This document shows, piece after piece, positions 53,787-64,000 of a stretch of 64,000 bases of DNA. A program made the translations under genes and the position numbers. The notes below the pieces were generated by a model. The model was not told where the DNA came from, searched no databases, and saw only the letters and a program-made list of their open reading frames with translations. Each line of letters opens with the position of its first letter. Position 1 is the first letter of the stretch. Source of the stretch: Bombyx mori (lineage: Eukaryota; Arthropoda; Insecta; Lepidoptera; Bombycidae); the NCBI RefSeq assembly GCF_030269925.1, contig NC_085131.1, forward strand, positions 4,912,001-4,976,000. The letters run 5' to 3'.

Positions 53787-53997
53787 GCGTTACCACCACC
53801 CTGCCTATTTCTGCCGTGAAGCAGTAATGCGTTTCGGTTTGAAGGGCGGGGCAGCCGTTGTAACTATAGTGAGACCTTAGAACGTATATCTCAAGGTGGG
53901 CGGCGCATTTACGTTGTAGATGTCTATGGGCTCCAGTAACCACTTAACACCAGGTGGGCTGTAAGCTCATCCACACATCTAAGCAATAAAAAAATCT
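53787..53997 (+). repeat. Bm1-type SINE, 5'-truncated
   Basis: TTACCACCACCCTGCCTATT to CATCTAAGCAATAAAAAAA. Confidence 0.88.
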
Positions 53998-54474
53998 TTC
54001 AATTAAAACCACTTTGATTCTGTTAAATAGTTGTTATCGACCCTAATTAGCGTTTATGAATATTCGGAATTTAAAAAAAAAATCTCCAAACTTTATTAGA
54101 TTTAGTTTACTCCCACGTTCATTTTAATGTTTAATTCGATATTCATTTTATCCGAGCTGTGAAAGTCATGTCTGATTTTTCTTTGTAGAAAGAACTATTG
54201 ACGCGTGAAGCGGGCCTGAACTTTTTATTTAAATATCTAATTAATATAAAGTCAGCAAATTGGGTAAGCACATCGATCGTATTGCGTGTGAACCTAATTT
54301 ATCTAAGAACTTTTTCTTACACGCTTAAGGCAAGAGAAGTTTGGCGAAATCACTAATAAGCAAACTTTTAGAGCCTAACAAAATAAAGTAATTTGAGAAA
54401 AGCGAGTAATACCGGTAATTATAATGAAGATTCTGACTAATGAATTTTCTCTAACATGATTTAATGTGGGTTTT
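53998..54474. other. No gene recognised
   Basis: AT-rich. Confidence 0.4.
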
Positions 54475-54475
54475 T

Positions 54476-54712
54476 TTAATGCTTATATGGTTGGACGAGC
54501 TTACAGCCCACTTGGTGTTAAGTGGTTACTGGAGCCCATAGACATCTACAACGTAAATGCACCACCCACCTTAGTTATAAGTTCTAAAGTCTCAGTATAG
54601 TTACGACGGCTGCCCACCCTTCAAACCGAAACGCATTACTGCTTCACGGCAGAAATAGGCGTGGTGGTGGTACCTACCCGTGCGGACTCACAAGAGCTCC
54701 TACCACCAGTTT
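54476..54712 (-). repeat. Bm1-type SINE, body
   Basis: AATGCTTATATGGTTGGACG through AGAGCTCCTACCACCAGT. Confidence 0.88.
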
Positions 54713-55243
54713 ACCATTACTAAGACAAAAAGAAGATAGGTAATCCGACAATCTATTATACTTCCAGTCCCCTATACATAATATTTAAGCTAAACCAATT
54801 ACTATATTTAAATTGATTTTAAAGTATGCTTTACTGGAGATTGAAAAATTTTAGTATTTTTAATTAAATTTAGAACATTAGGGTATCTAATTAATTTTCG
54901 AAGGTGAATATGCGCTTTGAGCTAAACAGGCTCGTGTACCTCTCCCCTAGAAACTTATAGGCGCTTCATTGTTCGCTCGTTAATACTCATATTATGTAAA
55001 TAAAGGAACTAAAGCTACACCTGTACATTAATTACAATTTAAAACTTGCGACGCTGGTCCGCTGGGTTAACGGCCGGCAATGTATGAAATTCATTTTGGC
55101 GATTCACAGCCCCAGGGATTTAGTTGGAACTAGTTTTCTAGTTCTGTTTGTACGCAGTCATAGTAGGGTCGTTTAGCTCAATGGCGTTTCGCGATATTCG
55201 TTCGAAATGATTATGTTCGGCGGGTTCCTTTTTTTAAATATTA
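54713..55243. other. No gene recognised
   Basis: AT-rich. No assignment. Confidence 0.4.
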
Positions 55244-55676
55244 TCTATATATTATTAATACGTGAAGCAAAAACTTTGTACTCCGTTTTACGAAGATTGC
55301 GCGGACGGATTATTATGAAATTTCCCACACTTACAGACAATATAGAGAAGGAGTGCACAATGCCAATATTTTTTTTTAATTATTCACTAAAAATACATTA
55401 AATCAATTAAGAAAACGTTACACATACTACCATATATTTGACACACACACATACCGTCTTTGTTTATTGTCAAACTTTTGTTATTGCATAAAGTCTGTGG
55501 TCAAATTGAGAATAGGTTAATATTGTTTAACTTTATTAATATTCATTTATAGTGTAGGCTTGGCTAAATCTGTGACTATAAAAATATAATAGTCTTTGAC
55601 AATAGAACCATCATAATGTCCAAACTTATAATTTCAACTAATTATAGTCGAATTACGACTACCGGGAGACCACTAG
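55244..55676 (+). mobile_element. Helitron-like element, ATTAATACGTGAAGC family
   Basis: A|TC start, AGTCGAATTACGACT (hairpin with one mismatch), GACCACTAG|T end. 433 bp. Confidence 0.8.
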
Positions 55677-56264
55677 TTTAATTATATAAGAATCGATTTT
55701 GGGACTTTCAGTTCTGGTGTAGTTGTTGAATGTTGGCAGAAAATGTTCTGTGATTACTATTTGTCTAAGCTGAATATGCATTGTACAGATATTTTATTAT
55801 CTGAGACAAATTGCTACAAAACATAGGTTACTTACTAACTAACTGACAATACTTTGTGAAAATTTATTTTTGTAACACAAAATAAATAGAATAAAACAGC
55901 GCTGAAACGATAAGAGCTTAACAATTTTTACGGTGGATTACAGCCAACAGCATTTGCATATTAATTATTTCTAATGTTATGAATATTTTTTAGTTGTTTA
56001 AATTATTATTTCATTTAAAGAAACACTTGAAAAATTTAGGATTATAAACTTATTACAGATCGTTTGAAATTTTGTTGATATAGAAATATATTTGAAACTA
56101 TGCGCTTTTGTGATTCCAAAAGCATCAAGTTATTGCTCAATATACTAAAACTTGAAAAACATTTAAGAACTATGTTTAGCTGAAAATAAAATATGTAGCC
56201 AATTTAAATTACAACCCTTTTTTTTTAACAACACAAATGCTATCGTTACGATTACTATTTGTAT
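55677..56264. other. No gene recognised
   Basis: AT-rich. No assignment. Confidence 0.4.
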
Positions 56265-56744
56265 AGTGAAACGTTTATAATAAAGCAAACACATTTTTTT
56301 TTCAACTTCGTCTTCACATCTGTCATCGGTTGGTTATCTTACACAGGGTCTTTGAACTCGGATGAGTTAACAAGAGTTTTTTTTATTTTTTATTGCTTAG
56401 ATGGGTGGACGAGCTCACAGCCCACCTGATGTTAAGTGGTTACTGGAGCCCATAGACATCCACAACGTAAATGCGCCGCTACCCACCTTGAGATATAAGT
56501 TCTAAAGTCTCAAGTATAGTTACAACGGATGCCCCGCCCTTCAAACCGAAACGCATTACTGCTTCACGGCAGAAATAGGCAGGGTGGTGGTACCTACCCG
56601 CGCGGACTCACAAGAGGTCCTACCACCAGTACAGTGTGAAACGTTTATATTAAAGCAAACACATTTTTTTCAACTTCGTCTTTACATCTGTCATCGGTTG
56701 GTTACCTTACACAGGGTCTTTGAACTCGGATGAGTTAATAAGAG
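56265..56744. repeat. 112-bp direct repeats flanking a Bm1
   Basis: 56265-56376 and 56634-56744 are near-identical (AGTGAAACGTTTATAATAAA / AGTGTGAAACGTTTATATTAAA starts, shared GGTCTTTGAACTCGGATGAG near their ends). They immediately flank the minus-strand Bm1 at about 56379-56632. Confidence 0.85.
56379..56632 (-). repeat. Bm1-type SINE, body
   Basis: TTATTGCTTAGATGGGTGGA through AGAGGTCCTACCACCAGT. Near consensus. Confidence 0.92.
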
Positions 56745-57030
56745 TGTGCTCTAGAGACCTCCGTTTAGAATGACCGGGTAAATTCATCGAGGCATCGCAA
56801 ACTCCTGAAGGGCCCTCCACGTAACGGAATCGAGTGGCAACCTTTTGCAATAAAATTAACCGAAGGGTTTCGCTTTTTGGGTCACCTAGTTTGATTCAAC
56901 TAATTTGTCCAAACATACCTTTGTTTGCTCGTGCTTCCCTTCAAAAGTATTAGTTTGCGGAAGGTTTTCGAAGTGTGTTATTTTAATTTAGATTTGCCTA
57001 TTGTTTAACTGTGTGCGATCGACAAAACAT
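56745..57030. other. No gene recognised
   Basis: GC-balanced spacer without assignment. Confidence 0.4.
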
Positions 57031-57486
57031 GCATCTCTGCTGCAATTTGATTTGATTCCTAACCTTATGATTAGTCATCTGTCTGAGATAGTATTTTTTT
57101 ATGACAGAGACGGGTAAACTGGGTTTTTTTTTTATTGCTTAGATGGGTGGACGAGCGCACACTCCCCTGGTGTTAATCGGTTACTGGAGCACATAGACAT
57201 CTACAACGTAAATGCGCCACCCACCTTGAGTATGCACATGTGAATACAGTAAGCATCTCTGCTGCAATTCGATTTGATTCCTAACCTTATGATTAGTCAT
57301 CTGTCTGAGGTAGTATTTTTTTTATGACAGAGACGGGTAAATTCGTGTTTTTTTTTATTGCTTAGATGGGTGGACGAGCTCACAGCATACGTGGTGTTAA
57401 GTGGTTACTGGAGCCCATAGACAGCTACAACGTAAATGCGCCACCCACCTTGAGATATAAGTTCTAAGGTCTCAAGTATAGTTAGA
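57031..57486. repeat. Tandem units of 90-bp flank plus truncated Bm1
   Basis: 57031-57120 and 57253-57341 are near-identical (both begin GCATCTCTGCTGCAATT). Each is followed by a T run and a 5'-truncated minus-strand Bm1: 57122-57230 and 57345-57486. The two Bm1 pieces are truncated at different points. Confidence 0.85.
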
Positions 57487-57531
57487 TGTTTTTACCGGAC
57501 CCCTTAGATATAACAACGTGAATCTATGTTT

Positions 57532-57645
57532 TTTTTTGTTGCCCTTGTAGGCAGACGAGCATACACCCCACCTGGTGGTGAGAGGTTACCGTCGCCCATG
57601 GACTTCAGCAATGCCAGGGGCAAAGCCAAACCGCTGCCTACCCTT
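57532..57645 (-). repeat. Short SINE-like repeat sharing the Bm1 tail
   Basis: GTTGCCCTTGTAGGCAGACG, CATGGACTTCAGCAATGCCA and AACCGCTGCCTACC. Confidence 0.8.
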
Positions 57646-57697
57646 TTTTTTAAGTGTCATAATTGTATAGTAATTACACGAATCAAAATGTTTTCGG

Positions 57698-57860
57698 GTC
57701 TGATTTTTATTACGCGATCCTTCCTTGTGGAAGCCATTCATGAGTATGGGCTAAGTCCGTATATCAATACAAAAATCAGTAGCTGTTTGTGTGATTTGAA
57801 CACCGGGAAAGTCGCATCGCTCGATGTGAGTATTCTAGGTGTCTTATCCTTTTGATCACT
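57698..57860 (-). repeat. Decayed Bm1 head
   Basis: TTATTACGCGATCCTTCCTT, GAAGCCATTCATGAGTAT and GTCTTATCCTTTTGATCAC follow the inverted Bm1 linker/B box/A box order. Confidence 0.55.
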
Positions 57861-57867
57861 AGATCAC

Positions 57868-57965
57868 CAGACTGGCTCGCTGGTGCAATAGTTAGCGTCT
57901 CTGACTGTAGCGCGCAGGTTCGTGGGTTCGATTCCCGGATCGAGGAAATCATTAGCAGTTGGCGG
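57868..57965 (+). repeat. tRNA-like SINE head
   Basis: TGGTGCAATAGTTAGCG (A-box-like) and GTGGGTTCGATTCCCGG (B box) with near-tRNA spacing. The anticodon and acceptor stems do not pair convincingly, so a functional tRNA is not called. Confidence 0.45.
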
Positions 57966-58935
57966 TAAGTCCGTATTTCGATAAAACTTTTTAAAAAAAA
58001 ACTGAGCTATCGTACAAATCTCACACCTCACAAAACTTAAATTAAAATTACGATGATGAATGAAAAAAAAAGTTTAAAAAGAAATTTTGTAACTGAACAA
58101 TCTTAATTCATTTTTTTGCTCGATGAACAGTCAGAATAGATGAACAGTCAACGAATTATCTAACACTTTTCGAGTGGGTACCATAAAACAGATAATTCCA
58201 TGACATAAAACGTATAAAAGGCAGTAAATTGATGCTTTTATGAGGGAACAATTACATTGGAATATCGACTTAATGGCTCGGATAACATTTATTGGTAAAC
58301 CGAAAGATTACTTTTAATGTCTTCGGAATGATGAGCTCTTTGTTTTTATAATAAACCTTAGATTTCATGTTTATTATGTAACCGAATGTACATCGATTGT
58401 TTTACAGTTATTTAATATTGTTAGTACTACACAAAAAATATTTCCGCTACATTTTCCTTGTTTTCCTGTTACAGCTAAAATTATGGGTATGACAGCTGAA
58501 AAGATCAGCAGACTCAACTGAAAATAAATACTTTTGTAATGTAAATGCTTAGGAAATTATGGGAAACATTAATTTGTGCGGTCTATGGTCAGACGGTATT
58601 TATCTATCTATAGTCAATAGACTATGACTGACTATGACATGTCTGCGATTAAGAAAACATAATTTTGCTTCGAATAAAAGAATTGGGTAATAACTAGTCG
58701 TACAAGTTTAGCTAGAAGCTTAGGTCACATGGGTACATGTGTTTGTCTTTCTTCTAGTGCGCGTAGCAGTTGCGGATACCAATTTTATACTTCGTCCGAC
58801 TTCTAAAATTAGTCGGGCTGTTAGCTAGTTCGTTCACTCATCTCTAGTAGTAGGAAACCTACCCGTTCGGTTTCACAATACGTGATACCTCGTAAATGTT
58901 TAAAAATATTGAGGGTTGATTTAAATAGGATGATG
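57966..58935. other. No gene recognised
   Basis: AT-rich. No exon or repeat assigned. Confidence 0.4.
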
Positions 58936-59890
58936 GTTCTTTTTTAATAAGAGTAGACATAAAATCTATCGCGTGGCCAGTTATAAAAGAAAAACAAAAA
59001 AAAAGAAGACTACCGCTGACCGCACCGTGCACATTGTGTGCATTTGTTTTTCAATGGTTTTTCATCTCAATATTATTATGGACTTTTACTACTTTTCTAT
59101 TATGAACTCTAACGGTCAATCATACTCCTACTCCGAATTCTTACAGACGACCATTCTCGTCGTTGCGCGAGTGTTATACCCGTTTTGTGAAAACAAACAG
59201 TGTCAAACAAACAGTTTTGAAGTCGTCGTGGCCTAAAGGATAAGATGTCCGGTGCATTCATGTTGAGCGATGCATCGGTGTTCGAATCCCGCCAATTTTT
59301 CTGATGAAATACGTGCATACTTAACAAATGTTCACGATTGACTTCCACGGTGAAGGAATAACATCGTGTAATAAAAATCAAACCCGCAAAATTATAATTT
59401 GCGTAATCACTGGTGGTAGGACCTATTGTGAGTCCGCACGGGTAGGTACCACCGCCCTGCCTATTTCTGCCGTGAAGCAGTAATGCGTTTCGGTTTGAAG
59501 GGCGGGGCAGCCGTTGTAACTATACTGAGACCTTAGAACTGATATCTCAAGGTGGGTGGCGCATTTACGTCGTAGATGTCCATGGGCTCCAGTAACTACT
59601 TTACACCAGGTGGGCTGTAAGCTCGTCTACCCATCTAAGCAATAAAAAAATAATAAAAAAAACAATTTAGAGGAATGCCGTCAAGTCATCAGGCCGACCG
59701 CCACCAATACGCGTCGTCCACTAGTCAGGCAGCCAGTAGGTACGTCTCCTTCTCATTACCTAGCCTCGACCTACCCCTCTTTTTTGTTCACCTTGTGGCG
59801 ATACTCGTCCCGCAGAAACCTCCAAAAATATAGAACCAGCGCACCGCCGTGGTGAAAATTTGTAAAGATTTTGTTCTTCCCATTGGACGC
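58936..59890. repeat. Unidentified dispersed repeat, split by Bm1
   Basis: Parts 58936-59215 and 59670-59890 are collinear with 13255-13760, e.g. GAGTAGACATAAAATCTATC and GCACCGCCGTGGTGAAAATT. A full Bm1 separates them. Confidence 0.65.
59219..59660 (+). repeat. Bm1-type SINE, full length
   Basis: A box TGGCCTAAAGGATAAGATG, B box GGTGTTCGAATCC, body from 59410 (ACTGGTGGTAGGACC) to AAGCAATAAAAAA. About 435 bp, inserted in the 58936-59890 repeat. Confidence 0.93.
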
Positions 59891-60059
59891 TATGATGCCT
59901 TCAATGTTAAGGTCGTTTTTGAACATTTATAAAATTTGAGTTACGTATAGGCGGTTAGCTTGATACGAATACTCGTTGTCTTATCCTTCCTATTCGACTC
60001 AAGCGACAGGATAACGCAAAGATACTGTCCTCGAAAGAGGTCTTATCGGATTCCTCCGG

Positions 60060-60370
60060 ATCTACTCTCGGTGCTTGTACGATCAAGCGCCAGTCACTGC
60101 CCTCATCGAAATCGTCGATTATGACGAAGAGTTCGACAAGCGAAGTTACTTATTGACACAGCCCACTGAGTTTCTCGCCGGAACTTCTCAGTGAGCCGCG
60201 TTTTCGATCCGGTGGTAGATTCTACGAAGCACTGTTCTTACTGGGACTAGTGTTAGGCTAGTGTAATTTTCTTAGGTGATCTCTTCAGTTCAACTAGGTA
60301 GTTGAAATAGGTATCCGGGCGCAGCTGTAACATCCCCCTATGCTACCAGGGAACAGGTAGGGAACGAAAA
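60060..60370 (+). repeat. Jockey-type LINE 3' region fragment
   Basis: GACGAAGAGTTCGACAAGCG, CAGCCCACTGAGTTTCTCGC and TTTTCGATCCGGTGGTAGAT: the sense orientation of the LINE 3' UTR at 45148-45440, diverged. Confidence 0.65.
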
Positions 60371-61821
60371 AGAACCGATGAAGATGATAAAACTTCAGGT
60401 AATAAAGAAGGAAATTATGACTAAAATTCGTTATTCATACTTAGGTTTTGTTAACGAATGCTTTGTCGAAACAATGGGATGTTATTTTTTTATTTTTTTT
60501 ATTTACTCGGACATTTTCAGATCTGTTTATTAGATATTAAAAAAAAAAACATAAAGTTCCTTAGTAAAATGTTTTTTAGCTCACATTTATATATACAATT
60601 CAATTCAAATTCAAATTAAAAATAATTCTTTTCACATTAAATATGAAAATTAACTTTACAAATGACATCAAAACGAGCCACAAACTCGAGCATAACTGGT
60701 GAAAACATAATTTGCGTGTTCTTATCTGGATTGAATACGTTCAAGAGGATAAAATTGGATATTACATTTAATAAATGGACGGCAAAAAACTGCGTGGGTG
60801 GTGTCCGATGCGGTGGACAAACCAAATGGATGCAGAATGGTCTCAAGAAATCTTCCTCCTTAAATGCTGCATAGCGATTACAATCGCGATACTATCTGTC
60901 AAGAAGGAAACGAATAATAATAAGAAAAATAACACTAACAAAGAACAGAAATTTACTACTTCAAGTTTAAGACGTAAAATACCTACTATGAATCCTTAAT
61001 AAAATCTCAACAGTGCCTTTCAAAGAGCTCCGCAATCTTTCTCGCGGTACGAGATAAAATATGAAATTAATTAGTTGAAGAGTTATGTGGCACATTCATC
61101 AGATGAAGTTCCGGGGAGCCGGTTCGCGAGACTTTAATCACATTAACAGTCCGTTCTGTTCGTGAACGACAAGCCAGGAAGGGCTCACAATTTATATTCA
61201 CATTCTTATCGGTACATTAAACGTAAACCAATGTGAATAAGATTCAAATTTGTGTGGCTAGACTTTTATTATGTGACATTTTCGGTAAGTATTTGTAACA
61301 TTACGAAGAAGTTCTCTATTTTGTTACGTATATTTTGTTTCGAGACATTTAATGCCATGTTAGGAAAAAGCAACCTAGTACACATTTTTTCTTCCCAATC
61401 GTGTCACTCTTGACAGAGTGGTCGTGATCGTCATGTAGTGTTGAAAGGGGCAGACTTGATGCGTCTCACGATGTCCCGCCATCTCTCTCTATTACACATT
61501 ACCATTGCTCAATAAGATGTGAAATACAGAGGTAATATTTAAAATAATAGCGTGCCGCGTATTTTGCTTGCACCACGCTATGAAGTTGAAGTATCTAAGG
61601 CGTCAGAAGTTTCTGTAAAAAAAAATCCGCTCAATCAGAAAAATCAAAACACGGACGCGTCGACATGGACAAATAAACAAAAATTTCTTACTTATGATAA
61701 CTACGCTTTGGACACGCTACGAATGTTAATCGCAGTGCTTAGATTCCACCACAGAACTGCTACGAATCGATTACCGAATCACGTTCCGATGCTAGGAATT
61801 TGAAATAAACAGGCCGCAAGC
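60371..61821. other. No gene recognised
   Basis: AT-rich. 60770-60860 could be a scrap of LINE ORF (GWCPMRWTNQMDAEW in one frame) but is too short to assign. The 83-codon frame at 61552-61803 has no domain. Confidence 0.35.
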
Positions 61822-62030
61822 GTAGGTAGGGGAGGAAAGTCCTCGAATGGAGGCCACGGATGGGTACCAGGAGCGTGGGGCGTCCTCCAACCAGGTGGAC
61901 CGACTACTTAGTACGCACGGCGGGAAGTCGTTGGATGCGGAAGGCGGAGGACCGCATTCTGTGGAAGGCATTGGGGAAGGCCTATGTCCAGCAGTGGGCA
62001 GATAAAGGTTGATGATGATGATGATGATGA
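61822..62030 (+). repeat. LINE ORF 3' end with (GAT)n tail
   Basis: An open frame reads RKVLEWRPRMGTRSVGRPPT, then RWTDYLVRTAGSRWMRKAED, and ends AYVQQWADKG-stop. A GAT trinucleotide tail follows at once (62009-62029). Typical 5'-truncated RTE/Proto-type lepidopteran LINE insertion. Confidence 0.75.
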
Positions 62031-62157
62031 AGCGTAGGTATAGCGTCCCTGAATAGAATTTTAATTTATAGCCAAAAAACAAAAACGTGATCTTCCAAGT
62101 ACCGAATGAATCTTTTCCTAGTAGACCAAGTGTCCGAATATTGTTCAGAGCTTTTTT

Positions 62158-62401
62158 CTTATTTATTGCTTAGATGGATGGACGAGCTCACAGCCCACCT
62201 GGTGTTAAGTTGTTACTGGATCCCATAGACATCTACGACGTAAATGCACCACCCACCTTGAGATATATCTTCTAAGGTCTCAAGTATAGTTTCAACGGCT
62301 GCCCCACCCTTCAACCCGAAACGCATTACTGCTTCTCGGCAGAAATAGACAGGGTGATGGTACTTACCCATGCGGACTCACAAGAAGTCCTACCACCAGG
62401 A
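62158..62401 (-). repeat. Bm1-type SINE, body
   Basis: TTTATTGCTTAGATGGATGG through AGAAGTCCTACCACCAG. Confidence 0.9.
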
Positions 62402-63202
62402 AAAAGCTTGTCTCTCTGCAAGATTTTCTCCAAATTTTTGATGATAGAATTCGCTAAACATCTCAACCTCCTTTAATCCCTTAATAAATAAAGGGTAAAA
62501 CTCTACTCCAAACAACATGTGGGCTTAGTTAATATTATTATTCACGGTTCGCCTCACACCACTTCGACGATAGAGCTCACAATAAATCCGCTATTGGAAA
62601 ATAAATAAAACAACGGCTGATCCTACTCTTAAGACGGAATATTTTATAACATAAATATAACGCCATTGTATATATAGTATGTATAAAGCGAAATTTTATT
62701 ACAAAAACCACAAGGCTACTTAGTAAAGGCCCGATTAACGGGATCGACATTGTACAAACAGGCCAGCGCTCTCCGATAAAAAGGTAAAGTAATAAAATTA
62801 GATTAAACCGCCTCAGCTGGTGGCTAGTGTTGCAAATCCCTGAAGAAATCAATCTCAGCGAGAAATTCTGTCGAATAAAGTCCTTGAGACGCTCATAGTT
62901 TACAATTCACAGACGTCAACGTTCTACGAACGAGTCAAGGGCACCTCTGTGTTCCTTTGTGATCATTGATGTACAGGCTGTTTGTTCTCTTTGAGTTTTA
63001 TATTTGTGAACGTAATGTTCATTAATAGACATTTGATCTCATTCTATTCGACTTGTTTGTGTTTGATCCTTGTTATTGATTGTAAAACTTTATTGAGTTT
63101 TTAAGGTGTTTTTGTGACAAATAAATAACATTATTTTTGGGGATCACATAAATACTGGTACGTCAGAATTTTGAAGTCAAGTTAAATAAAAACTTCTTTT
63201 TC
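62402..63202. other. No gene recognised
   Basis: AT-rich. No assignment. Confidence 0.4.
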
Positions 63203-63440
63203 TCCACCTTATCCCACTAGGTGGGGTCGGCACAGCTAATATTTCTCTTCCATTCTCTTCTATTAGCCGTCATCTCAACACTCACTTCTCTCTCTCTCAA
63301 ATCATCATTCACACACTCCATCCATGTCTTCTTCGGTCGACCTCTTTCTTCCCCATCTACCTTGCATTACCATTTCCATACATCTCCCAATCACATGCAT
63401 CTTCTCTCTACGCATCACATGTCCATTACCACGCTAAGTT
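63203..63440 (-). repeat. RTE-type LINE 3' fragment
   Basis: CCACCTTATCCCACTAGGTG, CACACTCCATCCATGTCTTC and CTCTCTACGCATCACATGTC. Sister of 26925-27232. Confidence 0.65.
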
Positions 63441-63689
63441 AAATATAAAGATTTATTTGAATAACACAATTTCTGCAAATAATAATTTGAGTACTATCTT
63501 CTCATCAAGATAATTACCTGCAACTTTCGACACTCGGAGGTTAGAAAATTAAAGTAAGCAGCTTGTCCTCCTTTCTTCCTTCTATGATATTACAGTAAAA
63601 TCATTACTATATTTAGTTGTATTTACTATACGTTTGTACTCGATATTTTTATTAACATCATTTAGTATCATCGTCATTCTTATTTCTGC
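63441..63689. other. No feature recognised
   Basis: AT-rich spacer. Confidence 0.4.
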
Positions 63690-63830
63690 CGCATAGTGTA
63701 TCCCGGCTTGCAGGGTGGTACAGCCCATCTGAGAGTGGATGGTGGTGGCATTCGTATTTGTGATTTCTATGCCTCCTGGTAACTACTAGCAATTAGGTAG
63801 GCCATGAACGCGTAAAAGTCTACTATAAAA
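63690..63830 (+). repeat. Old Bm1-type SINE fragment
   Basis: TTCTGCCGCATAGTGTATCC, GCAGGGTGGTACAGCC and CTCCTGGTAACTACTAGC in Bm1 order, very diverged. Confidence 0.5.
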
Positions 63831-64000
63831 GCTATGCAATAGCTTAAAAAATCACACATTTAGAAGCAACTACCAAACTATGCAGCGATCGTAGTCATTT
63901 ATAGTGTTTATATTGAATTGAGAAATTATGTTCTGAAAATATAAAAAAAAAAAAAATACTATAATAGTGTTTTATCGGATTTCTCGATTTTTGATCACCC

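Noticed and set aside
57868..57950. Possible tRNA gene with a GTA-like anticodon
   Set aside because: B box is good but stems mismatch. Better read as a tRNA-like SINE head.

Overview
The window is lepidopteran nuclear DNA and almost certainly silkworm (Bombyx mori or B. mandarina). The main evidence is the roughly twenty complete, truncated or decayed copies of the Bm1-type SINE. AT-rich unique DNA packed with mariner/pogo remnants, Helitron-like elements and Jockey/RTE-type LINE fragments fits the same assignment. No prokaryotic or organellar features are present. Most of the window is intron or intergenic DNA.

Two host genes can be supported. (1) Five minus-strand exons (44393-44550, 18916-19034, 15477-15607, 14630-14730, 9995-10141) join with perfect phase agreement. 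They give an internal 218-codon part of a C2H2 zinc-finger protein with three fingers followed by a Ser/Pro/Gly-rich tail. The first finger is split exactly between the exons at 44.4 kb and 19.0 kb, which implies a 25.4-kb intron. The 5' and 3' ends of the gene are not identified and probably lie outside the window. (2) An intact, intronless 568-aa ionotropic receptor (divergent IR chemoreceptor) lies at 20916-22622 on the plus strand, nested in antisense inside that intron.

The best preserved mobile element is a complete 5.2-kb Jockey-type LINE on the minus strand (45110-50286). It has a 13-bp target-site duplication, a 39-nt poly(A) tail (T on the plus strand), an ORF1 with three zinc knuckles, and an ORF2 with endonuclease and reverse transcriptase. 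One base in a homopolymer shifts the ORF2 frame. Many short fragments elsewhere are 5'-truncated relatives of it, sharing the 3' UTR.

Region by region: 1-10 kb holds an internally deleted mariner, Helitron-like copies, LINE tails and a 306-bp MITE; 10-19 kb holds four zinc-finger exons separated by pogo-like MITEs, Bm1 copies and a tandem duplication; 19-44 kb is the giant intron with the IR gene and a dense TE mosaic, including a hairpin-forming template-switch scar at 40.24 kb and a 268-bp inverted repeat at 42.6 kb; 44-50 kb holds the upstream zinc-finger exon and the full-length LINE; 50-64 kb has no recognised host exon, many Bm1 copies, and two loci where Bm1 is associated with about 90-112-bp direct repeats.

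There is no CRISPR array, rRNA, operon or convincing functional tRNA gene. Nothing here clearly qualifies as a new biological system. The most unusual signals are structural: the nested IR gene, the template-switch hairpin, the long foldback and the long-repeat-flanked SINEs.
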